Shown here piece by piece: positions 27,676 to 35,289 of a DNA stretch of 64,000 nucleotides (positions are counted from its first letter, which is position 1; every line of letters begins with the position of its first letter). The position numbers and the translations under genes were made by a program. This stretch comes from Caballeronia grimmiae (GTDB lineage Bacteria > Pseudomonadota > Gammaproteobacteria > Burkholderiales > Burkholderiaceae). Below the pieces are notes generated by a model that made no database searches, was not told where the DNA came from, and worked only from the letters and a program-made list of their open reading frames with translations. Location: the NCBI RefSeq assembly GCF_000698555.1, contig NZ_JFHE01000030.1:1-64000 (forward strand). The letters are read 5' to 3'.

Positions 27676-27757
27676 GGGCGGGAACAGTGACAAGGTTGGC
27701 AGACCCGGAGAATGACCATACCGGCAACCCTTTCGGGTTCCCTGCCACGTCCCGCCC
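27676..27757 (-). ncRNA. C4-antisense-RNA-like element (phage P1/P4 immunity type)
   Basis: On the minus strand the sequence folds into a Y. The outer stem pairs 27750-27757 with 27676-27683 (GGGCGGGA / TCCCGCCC). The inner stem pairs 27742-27746 with 27698-27702 (GGCAG / CTGCC). Two hairpins sit inside: AACCC-GAAA-GGGTT at 27726-27739, and a CCGG/CCGG stem at 27705-27724 with a 12-base loop. Known from phage P1/P7: C4 RNA blocks translation of icd and thereby ant. The small ORF just downstream fits that arrangement. I found no convincing complementary target site. Confidence 0.7.
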
Positions 27758-27937
27758 ATAGGCGAACAGAAGCACCACGCGCCAGCGGTCAACAGGCGCA
27801 CGGGGCCTAACGCTAACCCGCATTGCGCGGGCGTCGCGAGTCAAACTCTCTACAGGCTGCCAAGCCCGTCCCGACGCAACCACGCGTCGGACTTCACAGA
27901 ATACGACAGAACCCCTCACTCCCAGTTCTACGATACC

Positions 27938-27959
27938 GTCAAAATTCGTTGAATTTGAC
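27938..27959. promoter_or_regulatory. Near-perfect inverted repeat, possible operator
   Basis: GTCAAAATTC-GTT-GAATTTGAC, symmetric apart from one A/T indel. It lies between the leftward C4-like RNA and the rightward PAAR cassette, the place where a phage or island regulator would bind. Confidence 0.35.
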
Positions 27960-28100
27960 GTGTCGTGGTCCTTGTCGTGTCTTGCATTGTTGCGCTGCCC
28001 GTATGCTGACGATTCGCCCTAAACCGCATGAGTATCGAATACGGGAGTCGAAATACATGCCAAAAATCAAGCATAACGAAATAAAGTGCGGAGGTGGATC

Positions 28101-28682
28101 ATGATGCGCCGTATAGCAGTTGTCGGGGACAAACTCAGTAACGATGGCGAGATTTGTTCTTATCAAGGCCCACAGTTTCTGGTTCACGGGCATCAAGCTG
28201 CACTCATAGGCGGCGCGGCTTACTGTCCGGTCTGCAAGACTACAGGCTACATCGCTAAGGATGGCGGGCCGCGTCGTATGAATCTCTTCGTCAGCGAGAT
28301 TGCAGTGCACGACGATGTTGTTGTGTGCGGCTGCCCCGAACATCCGCGCATCTTTGCCGAGCTTGCGGGAGAAGCATGGTACGACGATATGGCCGAGACA
28401 CTTCGAAACACCGGACTGCGCAAGACTGAGGGCGGCGGCGCACCGTTAGGGCTGGCCGCGTCAGCTACTGATAACGTGTCGTTCGGCGAGCAAATACGTG
28501 CAAACGCATCCCATATTCGTCTCGACGGCTATCCGTACCTCATCGAAATGGCGGACGGTCGCGTGTTCTCTGGTCGCGTAGATTCCAGCGGTGCGCTGCC
28601 CCGCATGATGACCGGAGACAACGCTGACGAATACACCGTGTATTGGGGCGAAGACGCCCTTGAGAGATCGAACGAGAACTGA
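28101..28682 (+). CDS. PAAR domain type VI secretion tip protein
   Basis: 193 aa; GGAGGT five bases before the ATG. Residues 1 to about 95 form the PAAR domain ('RRIAVVGDKLSNDGEI', 'VHGHQAALIGGAAYCPVCKTTGYIAKDGGPRR', 'DDVVVCGCPEHPRIFAEL') with paired Cys/His residues for the zinc-bound tip. The C-terminal 80 residues ('GYPYLIEMADGRVFSGRVDSSGALPRM', 'DEYTVYWGEDAL') are an extension I recall from Burkholderiaceae PAAR proteins, with no toxin motif. PAAR proteins cap VgrG and load effectors. Four bases separate it from the amidase gene. No other T6SS gene is in the window. Confidence 0.88.
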   Translation: MMRRIAVVGDKLSNDGEICSYQGPQFLVHGHQAALIGGAAYCPVCKTTGYIAKDGGPRRMNLFVSEIAVHDDVVVCGCPEHPRIFAELAGEAWYDDMAETLRNTGLRKTEGGGAPLGLAASATDNVSFGEQIRANASHIRLDGYPYLIEMADGRVFSGRVDSSGALPRMMTGDNADEYTVYWGEDALERSNEN

Positions 28683-28685
28683 TCG

Positions 28686-29288
28686 ATGCCGAACAAGCCG
28701 ACCAAAGTACGAACCAACCCGACGCCGAACTCCGTCAAGGAAGTGCAGTTGAAAGCTGTGACTTTTCAAGAACTGTGGACTAATTATCCGAGCGGAAACC
28801 CATACGACAACCCCGCATATAAGAATCAATGTGCAATCCGCATGAGCGTTACGCTTCATAACGTCGGCATTGGCATGAAGTCGTTTTCTTCGAAGGTCGT
28901 GCGGCCCTCTTCTGGTCAGCCGAGCATTGGCCGCATCATTTTGGATGGCAAGGCAACAGCAACGCGAGCCGATGAGATGGGACAATGGCTCAAGCTACAA
29001 CCTTTCGCCGGGCTACCTAAAGCCGAAAACATCACCGGGTCGGGCTGGCAAGAAAAGATCAAGGGGCGAACCGGGATTGTTCAATTTTCGCAATATTGGA
29101 CACGCGAGGGTGAGAACGCAGATAGTGCGAGTGGCGGACATATTGATCTATGGAATGGCAGCAAGCTGACGTCACCAAGCGCCGGTGGTGCGGTCGATAC
29201 ATTCATGCGCTTCACGCTTGGCATATCGTCGGCGTGGTACTCCGACCTAGGCAAATCGAAGCAGATTCTCTTCTGGGAAATTCAGTGA
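28686..29288 (+). CDS. Type VI secretion amidase effector, Tae4 family
   Basis: 200 aa. Tae4 motifs: 'FQELWTNYPSGNPYDNPAYKNQCAIRMSVTL' (catalytic Cys49 in NQCAIRMS), 'RADEMGQWLKLQPF', 'GIVQFSQYW' and 'GGHIDLWNG' (catalytic His152). Family knowledge: Tae4 is an NlpC/P60-like DL-endopeptidase that cuts the gamma-D-Glu-mDAP bond in peptidoglycan of target cells. There is no signal peptide, as expected for an injected effector. The third triad residue is uncertain: at the spacing I recall (+11 from His) there is Ser163. GC is lower than in flanking genes. Confidence 0.88.
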   Translation: MPNKPTKVRTNPTPNSVKEVQLKAVTFQELWTNYPSGNPYDNPAYKNQCAIRMSVTLHNVGIGMKSFSSKVVRPSSGQPSIGRIILDGKATATRADEMGQWLKLQPFAGLPKAENITGSGWQEKIKGRTGIVQFSQYWTREGENADSASGGHIDLWNGSKLTSPSAGGAVDTFMRFTLGISSAWYSDLGKSKQILFWEIQ

Positions 29289-29614
29289 AGCGCGCCGCTT
29301 GGTCAATCGCTTATCTGTGCGTCGGCGCGGTGTTGTCGTGGCAATCGGCGGTATGGATCAGTCGATTGTCGCGACGACTATCATGGCCGCTGTTTAGCAC
29401 GCGCTGGCATGATTGCTGGGATATCGAGCATTGTAATGTGTCGGCGTTCGGGTACGCCTCAATCTTGGCGTTCGTCTTTGCTCCGAGCGTAGTTTGGGCC
29501 ATCGCCGGATTCAAACAACCTGATAGTGCTTCGTTGCGAGTATGGGCGGGCTTGTTACTCGCTTTAGGCACGGTTAGCTTCTATCTGATCTACTACGCGG
29601 CTGTATGGCGCTGA
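29285..29614 (+). CDS. Three-helix membrane protein, probable immunity protein for the Tae4 amidase
   Basis: 109 aa from a GTG that overlaps the amidase stop (GTGA), so translation is coupled. Hydrophobic segments lie at about residues 5-25, 56-76 and 86-107. With Lys/Arg at the N-terminus, the 30-residue first loop containing Cys44 and Cys50 would face the periplasm, where the amidase acts. Known Tai4 immunity proteins are soluble periplasmic proteins with a cleaved signal; this one does not resemble them. Function is inferred from position only. Confidence 0.65.
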   Translation: MKRAAWSIAYLCVGAVLSWQSAVWISRLSRRLSWPLFSTRWHDCWDIEHCNVSAFGYASILAFVFAPSVVWAIAGFKQPDSASLRVWAGLLLALGTVSFYLIYYAAVWR

Positions 29615-29626
29615 ATAGATAGCGCG

Positions 29627-29648
29627 AAGCCCCGCAGTTGCGGGGCTT
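29627..29648 (+). terminator. Terminator of the PAAR-amidase-immunity cassette
   Basis: Perfect 10-bp arms AAGCCCCGCA / TGCGGGGCTT with a two-base loop, followed by GCTTTATG, 13 bases after the immunity-gene stop. It closes the cassette as a separate transcription unit. Confidence 0.8.
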
Positions 29649-29651
29649 GCT

Positions 29652-29843
29652 TTATGAATCGTCAGGAACATGCCGTGTCGATGCATCCGTCAGCGGGCGG
29701 CGTTGCTCGAACAAGTCGGTTCTGTGATACGCCGCTTCGATCTTGTTCGCTACCGGATGCCAGCGCTCGCTCTGCAAGGTCGCGCGCAAACCTTGCTCTA
29801 GGCGACATTGATGACGCAGCACACCCAGCATTGCCCGATTTTC
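29652..29843 (-). pseudogene. Tyrosine-type integrase, C-terminal remnant
   Basis: The minus strand is open for 63 codons before a TAA and ends '...NKIEAAYHRTDLFEQRRPLTD...'. This matches the closing segment of P4/CP4-type tyrosine recombinases, in which the catalytic Tyr lies in an 'EAAYxRxDxxxxRRxLM' context. The catalytic domain upstream is missing: only 74 bases separate the homology from tRNA-Lys. The remnant adjacent to the tRNA 3' end marks this as a former integration site. Confidence 0.65.
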
Positions 29844-29877
29844 CTAAACAGTGCCTACACGGAATCCAGAAAGCAAA

Positions 29878-29900
29878 AGCCCGGTCACACGGACCGGGCT
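29878..29900 (-). terminator. tRNA-Lys terminator
   Basis: Arms AGCCCGGTC / GACCGGGCT with a five-base loop; reading the minus strand the stem runs into TTTTGCTTT, 17 bases past the tRNA 3' end. Confidence 0.8.
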
Positions 29901-29916
29901 AAGTGCTTGAATTCTT

Positions 29917-29992
29917 TGGTGGGGCGTGAGTGACTCGAACACTCGACCTACGGATTAAGAGTCCGCTGCTCTACCAACTGAGCTAACGCCCC
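29917..29992 (-). tRNA. tRNA-Lys(CTT)
   Basis: 76 nt including an encoded CCA. Acceptor GGGGCGT pairs with ACGCCCC; D-arm AGCTCAGTTGGTAGAGC; anticodon loop CTCTTAA gives anticodon CUU; T-arm with TTCGAGT. The accessory island lies directly downstream of its 3' end. Confidence 0.95.
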
Positions 29993-30005
29993 CAACAGAA
30001 GCGAA

Positions 30006-30035
30006 ATTATAGCGGGAGTATTTCGAAAAGCGCAA
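30006..30035 (-). promoter_or_regulatory. Sigma-70 promoter of tRNA-Lys
   Basis: Minus-strand -10 TATAAT (30006-30011) with -35 TTGCGC (30030-30035), spacing 18. The tRNA 5' end lies 13 bases past the -10 box. Confidence 0.65.
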
Positions 30036-30141
30036 GCGTCTATCGCAAAAAATTTACGCTCACGAACACCGCGCGGACCGCTGGGCAAAAGCCCCGAGCC
30101 GGTATCATGACGCGTCCCCCAACCGCACAAAGCCCAAAAAA

Positions 30142-30549
30142 ATGGACGAAGCCGCCATCCGCGCGTTGCTCAACGACATCCTCGCGCCGTGGGTCCGAGA
30201 ATTGTCGCTCGCGCCCGAATCCATCGGCGATGATCGCGTCACCTTGCGTCTGCCGTACTCGGATCAGTTGCGGCACGCGGGCGGCGTCATCTGCGGTCAG
30301 GTCTTCATGGCTGCCGCCGATACCGCGATGGTCGTCGCCATCTCGCACACGATGGGCGGCTTCTCGCCAATGACCACCGTCTCGCTCAACACCACGTTCA
30401 TGCGTCCGGTCAAAACCGGCGACGTGCTGGTCACAGCGCGCGTCATGCGCCGGGGCCGCAATCTCGTGTTCGGTGAAATCGACATGCACGACGCCAACGG
30501 CGAACTCGCCGCCCACGCCACGACAACCTACGCACTCGTCAGCAAATAA
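30142..30549 (+). CDS. PaaI-type hotdog-fold thioesterase
   Basis: 135 aa. Hotdog motifs: 'RLPYSDQLRHAGGVICGQVFMAAADTAMVVAI' and 'VSLNTTFMRPVKTGDVLVTARVMRRGRNLVFGEIDMHD'. Family members hydrolyse acyl- or aryl-CoA esters. The stop is immediately followed by the patatin gene start, so the two are probably co-translated as a lipid-related pair. Confidence 0.9.
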   Translation: MDEAAIRALLNDILAPWVRELSLAPESIGDDRVTLRLPYSDQLRHAGGVICGQVFMAAADTAMVVAISHTMGGFSPMTTVSLNTTFMRPVKTGDVLVTARVMRRGRNLVFGEIDMHDANGELAAHATTTYALVSK

Positions 30550-31419
30550 ATGTTCGATCAGGTCGTATTCGCCGGCGGCGGCAACCGCTGCTGGTGGCAA
30601 GCCGGTTTCTGGGACGTCATCCAGCCGGAATTGAGGCTTAAGCCGCGCATCATCGCGGGCATCTCGGCGGGCGCGGCCACCGCGTGCATGCTCTACACCA
30701 ACGACGCGCGCTGGGTCATGAACTACTACGCGCAGGCGCTACGCGGCAACACGAAGAACGCGTACTGGGGCAACCTGCTGCGCGGGCAGTCCGTCTTCCC
30801 GCATTACCGCATCTATCGGCAGGCACTGCTCGACATCTTCGCGGAGCGTTTCCATGAACTCGCTTCCGCGCCGGAGATTCGCATCGGCGTGTCGCATCTG
30901 CCGCGCTGGCTCGGCGCGCGCAGCGCCGTCGCGGCCGGGCTGATTGCGTACAACATCGAGAAGTACGTGCGCAAGACGCTGCACCCGACGCTCGGTCAGG
31001 CGCTCGGCTTCCATCCCGAGTTCGTGACGGCGCAGGAATGCGCGAACATCGAAGACCTCGCGGACCTGATCCTGCAATCGTCGAGTACGCCGCCTTTCAC
31101 GCCGATCCTCCGACGCAACGGCCGCCCCGTGCTCGATGGCGGCATGGTCGACAACGTGCCGGTCTCCGCGCTCGATGCATCGCCGGGAACGGTGCTCGTC
31201 ATGGTCACGCGGCTTTATCCGCGCGAGCGCACGTTCGTCGTGCCGCACGGCGAGCAGCGGCGCATCTACGTGCAGCCGTCGCGCAAGGTGCCGATATCGA
31301 GCTGGGACTATACGAGCCCGTCCCAGATGCAGCATGCTTATGACCTGGGCCGCGCGGACGGCGAAAACTTTCTCAAGCGCCTTCCGCATCTGATGGATGC
31401 CGCATCGCACATTGCCTAG
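30550..31419 (+). CDS. Patatin-like phospholipase
   Basis: 289 aa. Oxyanion motif 'VFAGGGNRCWWQAG' near the N-terminus, nucleophile Ser39 in 'GISAG', and the dyad Asp in 'VLDGGMVDNVPVSAL'. Cytosolic by prediction (no signal peptide). Patatin enzymes hydrolyse acyl esters of membrane lipids. The substrate is unknown. Its start directly abuts the thioesterase stop. Confidence 0.9.
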   Translation: MFDQVVFAGGGNRCWWQAGFWDVIQPELRLKPRIIAGISAGAATACMLYTNDARWVMNYYAQALRGNTKNAYWGNLLRGQSVFPHYRIYRQALLDIFAERFHELASAPEIRIGVSHLPRWLGARSAVAAGLIAYNIEKYVRKTLHPTLGQALGFHPEFVTAQECANIEDLADLILQSSSTPPFTPILRRNGRPVLDGGMVDNVPVSALDASPGTVLVMVTRLYPRERTFVVPHGEQRRIYVQPSRKVPISSWDYTSPSQMQHAYDLGRADGENFLKRLPHLMDAASHIA

Positions 31420-31439
31420 CCAGGCAAAAGGAGCGCGCC

Positions 31440-31916
31440 ATGCCAAAGCAGCACACCTACGAACTCACCGTCGCATGGACGGGCAATCGCGGTTCCGGCA
31501 CCTCCGCCTACGACGCCTACTCGCGCGACCACGTCGTGCGCGTCGCGGGCAAGGCCGCGATCGAGGCATCGAGCGATCCCGCTTTTCGCGGCGATCCCAC
31601 GCGCCACAATCCGGAGGAACTGTTCGTGGCGTCGCTGTCGTCGTGTCACATGCTTTGGTATCTGCACTTGTGCGCGGTCAACAAGATCGTCGTGACCGGC
31701 TATGTCGACGGAGCCATCGGCATCATGCAGGAGGACGCGAACGGTAGCGGCCGCTTCGCCGATGTGCTGCTGCGCCCGCGCGTGACCATCGGCGCGGGCG
31801 GCGACACTGCGCTCGCGACGCGCCTGCACGAAGAGGCGCACCGCTTCTGCTTCATCGCGAACTCGGTGAATTTTCCGGTGCGCTGCGAGCCGTCGATCGA
31901 CGTATCGACGGCCTGA
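31440..31916 (+). CDS. OsmC family peroxiredoxin-like protein
   Basis: 158 aa. 'HNPEELFVASLSSCHMLWYLHLCAVN' carries the first redox Cys and 'HEEAHRFCFIANSVNFPV' the second, the OsmC/YhfA pattern in which two distant Cys residues reduce organic hydroperoxides. Clear ribosome site (AAGGAGC) ahead of the ATG. It follows the patatin gene by 20 bases on the same strand, so may detoxify lipid peroxides; that link is inference. Confidence 0.9.
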   Translation: MPKQHTYELTVAWTGNRGSGTSAYDAYSRDHVVRVAGKAAIEASSDPAFRGDPTRHNPEELFVASLSSCHMLWYLHLCAVNKIVVTGYVDGAIGIMQEDANGSGRFADVLLRPRVTIGAGGDTALATRLHEEAHRFCFIANSVNFPVRCEPSIDVSTA

Positions 31917-31928
31917 CGCATCGACCGC

Positions 31929-32945
31929 TCAGCGGCGGCGCGCGTGCTGCAGCGCTTCGGGATTCGACACGCTCGAGGTATCGCCGGCATCGAAGGCGAG
32001 GATGTTGCTGAACGCCGCGCTGAAGTAAAGCTCGTAGCTCTCGCGCTCCACATAGCCGATGTGCGGCGTGCAGATCACGTTTTCCATGCGCAACAGGCCG
32101 TAGCCCTGCAGGATCGGCTCGCTCTCGTAGACATCGACCGCGACCATCCCCGGCCGGTTGTGATGCAGCGAATTCAGCAGCGCGTTCTCTTCGAGCAGCT
32201 CGGCGCGGCTCGTGTTGACGAAGAGCGCGGTCGGCTTCATGCGCATCAGATCTTCCGTGCGGACGATGCCGCGCGTCTCGTCGTTCATACGCAGATGCAC
32301 GGTGAGCACGTCGCTCTGCTCGAAGAGCGCCTCGCGGGTTTCCGCGACGGCGAAGCCATCCTCGCGCGCCGCCGCCAGCGAGTGCTCGCGGCCGTGCACG
32401 AGCACGTTCATGCCGAACGCCTTGCCGTAGCCCGCCACCAGCTGGCCGATCTTGCCGTAACCCCAGATGCCGAGCGTCTGCCCGCGCAGCACCTGCCCGA
32501 GGCCGAAGTTCGGCGGCAGGGCCGACGTCTTCAGCCCCGACTGCTGCCACGCGCCCTGCTTCAGGTTCGCGACGTATTGCGGAATGCGACGCTGCGCCGC
32601 CATGATCAGCGCCCACGTCAGTTCGGCCGGCGCGACCGGCGATCCGGTGCCTTCCAGCACGGCGATGCCGCGTTCCGTACATGCGTCGATATCGATATGT
32701 CCGCCGCCCGCGCGGCCCGTCTGGCTGATCATGCGCAGCTTCGGGCATTTATCGAGGAGTTGCGAACTGATGCGCGTGCGTTCGCGGATCAGCACGAGCG
32801 CATCGACTTCCGACAGTCTGCTAGCCAACTGTCCGAGTCCACGCACCGTGTTATTAAAGACTTTCACTTCGTGATCATCGAGAAGATGGAAGCAGTCGAG
32901 CTTCCTTACGGCGTCCTGGTAGTCGTCGAGAATGGCGATTTTCAT
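31929..32945 (-). CDS. D-isomer-specific 2-hydroxyacid dehydrogenase
   Basis: 338 aa from MKIAILDDYQDAV, chosen because the family starts there; neither candidate start has a clear ribosome site. NAD-binding 'LGIWGYGKIGQLVAGYGKAFGMNV', catalytic Arg in 'LFVNTSRAELLEENAL', Glu in the following segment and His in 'ICTPHIGYVERESYELYF'. Related to phosphoglycerate/hydroxypyruvate reductases. Substrate not determinable. Confidence 0.9.
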   Translation of the reverse strand: MKIAILDDYQDAVRKLDCFHLLDDHEVKVFNNTVRGLGQLASRLSEVDALVLIRERTRISSQLLDKCPKLRMISQTGRAGGGHIDIDACTERGIAVLEGTGSPVAPAELTWALIMAAQRRIPQYVANLKQGAWQQSGLKTSALPPNFGLGQVLRGQTLGIWGYGKIGQLVAGYGKAFGMNVLVHGREHSLAAAREDGFAVAETREALFEQSDVLTVHLRMNDETRGIVRTEDLMRMKPTALFVNTSRAELLEENALLNSLHHNRPGMVAVDVYESEPILQGYGLLRMENVICTPHIGYVERESYELYFSAAFSNILAFDAGDTSSVSNPEALQHARRR

Positions 32946-33417
32946 GGGTTTTGATTGGCTTTTTGTAGGCATCGAACATGCTGCATTTTTGGTCCGGCTT
33001 GCGAAATAGAGCGGATTAACTTCGGGTAATTACCGAGAAAGCCGCACTAAATCGCAGGAACTGTGATCTCACTGCGCAGCATCAAAGCAGGGCTGCATGG
33101 CGGTGTTAAGCTCATTTCCTCGTTTCCGAGCAAATAACCCGCTCGGGAAACAAAAAAATGCGGCGCCATTGCGGAAAACACGGTAATCCGCAAGGGGACA
33201 GGCCGCTTAGTATCTCTTTTTAACAGTTTGTTCCTTAGCGACGCAAGCCGCCTGGCGCTGCGTCGCAGGATCAGGCCCGATGACGCCGCAATCGGCAAAG
33301 GGAACCGTCTTTCGTGCGACGAATATCTTTTGAAAATGCACGGTGGTTCCGGTCGCAATGCCTCTCGCATGCAGCGTCAGGGCTCACGGTTTTCATTGCA
33401 GAAACGGAGACAACTCG
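32946..33417. other. Regulatory region upstream of pckG
   Basis: 472 bases between divergent genes, AT-rich around 32945-33060 and 33150-33240, without a credible ORF. It should carry the promoter and carbon-source control sites of pckG. No specific site was identified. Confidence 0.4.
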
Positions 33418-35289
33418 ATGAACCAGCCCGCAGTAGCCGAAGAAAATAAAAACAACGTCGTCGACGTCCAGGCGCCGGCCTATGTCCGGCACCGACGATT
33501 GATCCAATGGGTTCAACGCGTCGCCGCGCTGACAAAACCCGATCGCGTCGTCTGGTGCGACGGCACGCAAGCCGAATACGACCGGCTCTGCGAACAGATG
33601 GTCGCCGCCGGCACGATGAAGAAGCTCAATTCCGCCAAACGCCCCAACTCCTTTCTGGCTTGCTCCGATCCCTCGGATGTCGCGCGCGTCGAAGACAGAA
33701 CGTTTATCTGCTCGGAGCGCCCGGAAGATGCCGGCCCCACGAACAACTGGATCGACCCGCAGGAAATGCGCTCGACGCTCGACGGCCTCTTCGACGGCGC
33801 GATGCGCGGCCGCACGATGTACGTCGTGCCGTTCTCGATGGGCCCGCTCGGCTCGCCGATCGCGCATATCGGCGTGGAATTGTCGGATAGCCCGTACGTC
33901 GTCACGAACATGCGGATCATGACGCGCATGGGCCGCGAGGTGTTCGAAGTCCTCGGCGAGGAAGGCGAGTTCGTGCCCTGCGTGCATTCGGTCGGCGCAC
34001 CGCTCGCCGATGGCCGCAAGGACGTGCCGTGGCCGTGCAACGACACGAAGTACATCGTGCATTTTCCGAAGACGCGGGAAATCTGGAGCTTCGGCTCGGG
34101 CTACGGCGGCAACGCGCTGCTCGGCAAGAAGTGCTTCGCGCTGCGCATTGCGTCGACCATGGGCCGCGACGAAGGCTGGCTCGCCGAACACATGCTCATT
34201 CTCGGCGTCACGTCGCCCGAGGGGCGCAAGCACCACGTCGCGGCGGCGTTCCCGTCGGCGTGCGGCAAGACCAACTTCGCGATGCTGATCCCGCCGCAAG
34301 ACCTGAACGGCTGGAAGGTGACGACGATCGGTGACGACATCGCGTGGATCAAGCCCGGCAAGGATGGCCGGCTGTACGCGATCAACCCGGAAGCCGGCTA
34401 CTTCGGCGTCGCGCCGGGCACGAGCGAAAAGACCAACTTCAACGCGATGGCGACGCTCAAGGAAAACGTGATCTTCACGAACGTCGCGCTGACCGACGAC
34501 GGCGACGTTTGGTGGGAAGGCATGACGGACACGCCGCCCGCGCATCTGATCGACTGGCAGGGTCGCGACTGGACGCCCGAGCTCGCGAAGGAGACCGGCG
34601 CGAAGGCCGCGCATCCGAACGCGCGTTTCACGGCGCCGGCATCGCAATGTCCGTCGATCGATCCGGACTGGGAGAACCCGGCGGGCGTGCCAATCGATGC
34701 GTTCATCTTCGGCGGACGCCGTTCGACGACCGTGCCGCTCGTCACCGAAGCGCGCGACTGGAAGGAAGGCGTCTACATGGCCGCGACGATGGGCTCCGAA
34801 ACCACGGCCGCCGCCGCGGGGCAACAGGGCGTCGTGCGCCGCGATCCGTTCGCGATGCTGCCGTTCTGCGGCTACAACATGAGCGACTATTTCGGCCACT
34901 GGCTGAAGATCGGCGAGCGCCTCGAAGCGCTCAACGCGAAGGCGCCGAAGTTCTTCTGCGTGAACTGGTTCCGCAAGGGCGACGACGGCAAGTTCGTGTG
35001 GCCGGGCTTTGGCGAAAACATGCGCGTGCTGAACTGGATGGTCGGCCGCATCGAAGGCACGGCGAGCGGCGAGGAACACGCGTTCGGCATTTCGCCGCGT
35101 TACGAGGACATCGACTGGGGCGGGCTGAACTTCACGCGCGACCAGTTCGAGCAGGTCATCTCGGTCAACGACGCCGCATGGCGCGACGAACTCGCGCTGC
35201 ACGACGAGCTGTTCACCCGTCTGCAGCAAGGGCTGCCGGACGCACTGCCGGAAGCCAAGGCCGGCATGGAGAAGCGGCTCGCGGCCTGA
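33418..35289 (+). CDS. pckG: Phosphoenolpyruvate carboxykinase (GTP)
   Basis: 623 aa, the GTP-dependent family (not the ATP-type PckA). Start ATG with GGAGAC ahead. Kinase loop 'AAFPSACGKTNFAM' with the hyper-reactive Cys282, Lys284 and Thr285; metal and PEP motifs 'TIGDDIAWIKPGKDGRLYAINPEAGYFGVAPGTS'; guanine-binding region 'FCVNWFRKGDDGKFVWPGFGENMRVL'. It converts oxaloacetate to PEP for gluconeogenesis. Confidence 0.97.
   Translation: MNQPAVAEENKNNVVDVQAPAYVRHRRLIQWVQRVAALTKPDRVVWCDGTQAEYDRLCEQMVAAGTMKKLNSAKRPNSFLACSDPSDVARVEDRTFICSERPEDAGPTNNWIDPQEMRSTLDGLFDGAMRGRTMYVVPFSMGPLGSPIAHIGVELSDSPYVVTNMRIMTRMGREVFEVLGEEGEFVPCVHSVGAPLADGRKDVPWPCNDTKYIVHFPKTREIWSFGSGYGGNALLGKKCFALRIASTMGRDEGWLAEHMLILGVTSPEGRKHHVAAAFPSACGKTNFAMLIPPQDLNGWKVTTIGDDIAWIKPGKDGRLYAINPEAGYFGVAPGTSEKTNFNAMATLKENVIFTNVALTDDGDVWWEGMTDTPPAHLIDWQGRDWTPELAKETGAKAAHPNARFTAPASQCPSIDPDWENPAGVPIDAFIFGGRRSTTVPLVTEARDWKEGVYMAATMGSETTAAAAGQQGVVRRDPFAMLPFCGYNMSDYFGHWLKIGERLEALNAKAPKFFCVNWFRKGDDGKFVWPGFGENMRVLNWMVGRIEGTASGEEHAFGISPRYEDIDWGGLNFTRDQFEQVISVNDAAWRDELALHDELFTRLQQGLPDALPEAKAGMEKRLAA

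Noticed and set aside
27823..28104. Plus-strand open frame overlapping the island's intergenic region
   Set aside because: It is antisense to the leader of the C4-like RNA and runs into the PAAR ribosome site; no protein features.
29649..29902. Plus-strand open frame of 82 codons beside tRNA-Lys
   Set aside because: The opposite strand encodes the integrase C-terminal remnant; the plus-strand translation shows no motif and crosses the tRNA terminator.
33047..33370. Minus-strand open frame of 107 codons upstream of pckG
   Set aside because: Composition is unlike a protein and it occupies the AT-rich promoter region of pckG.
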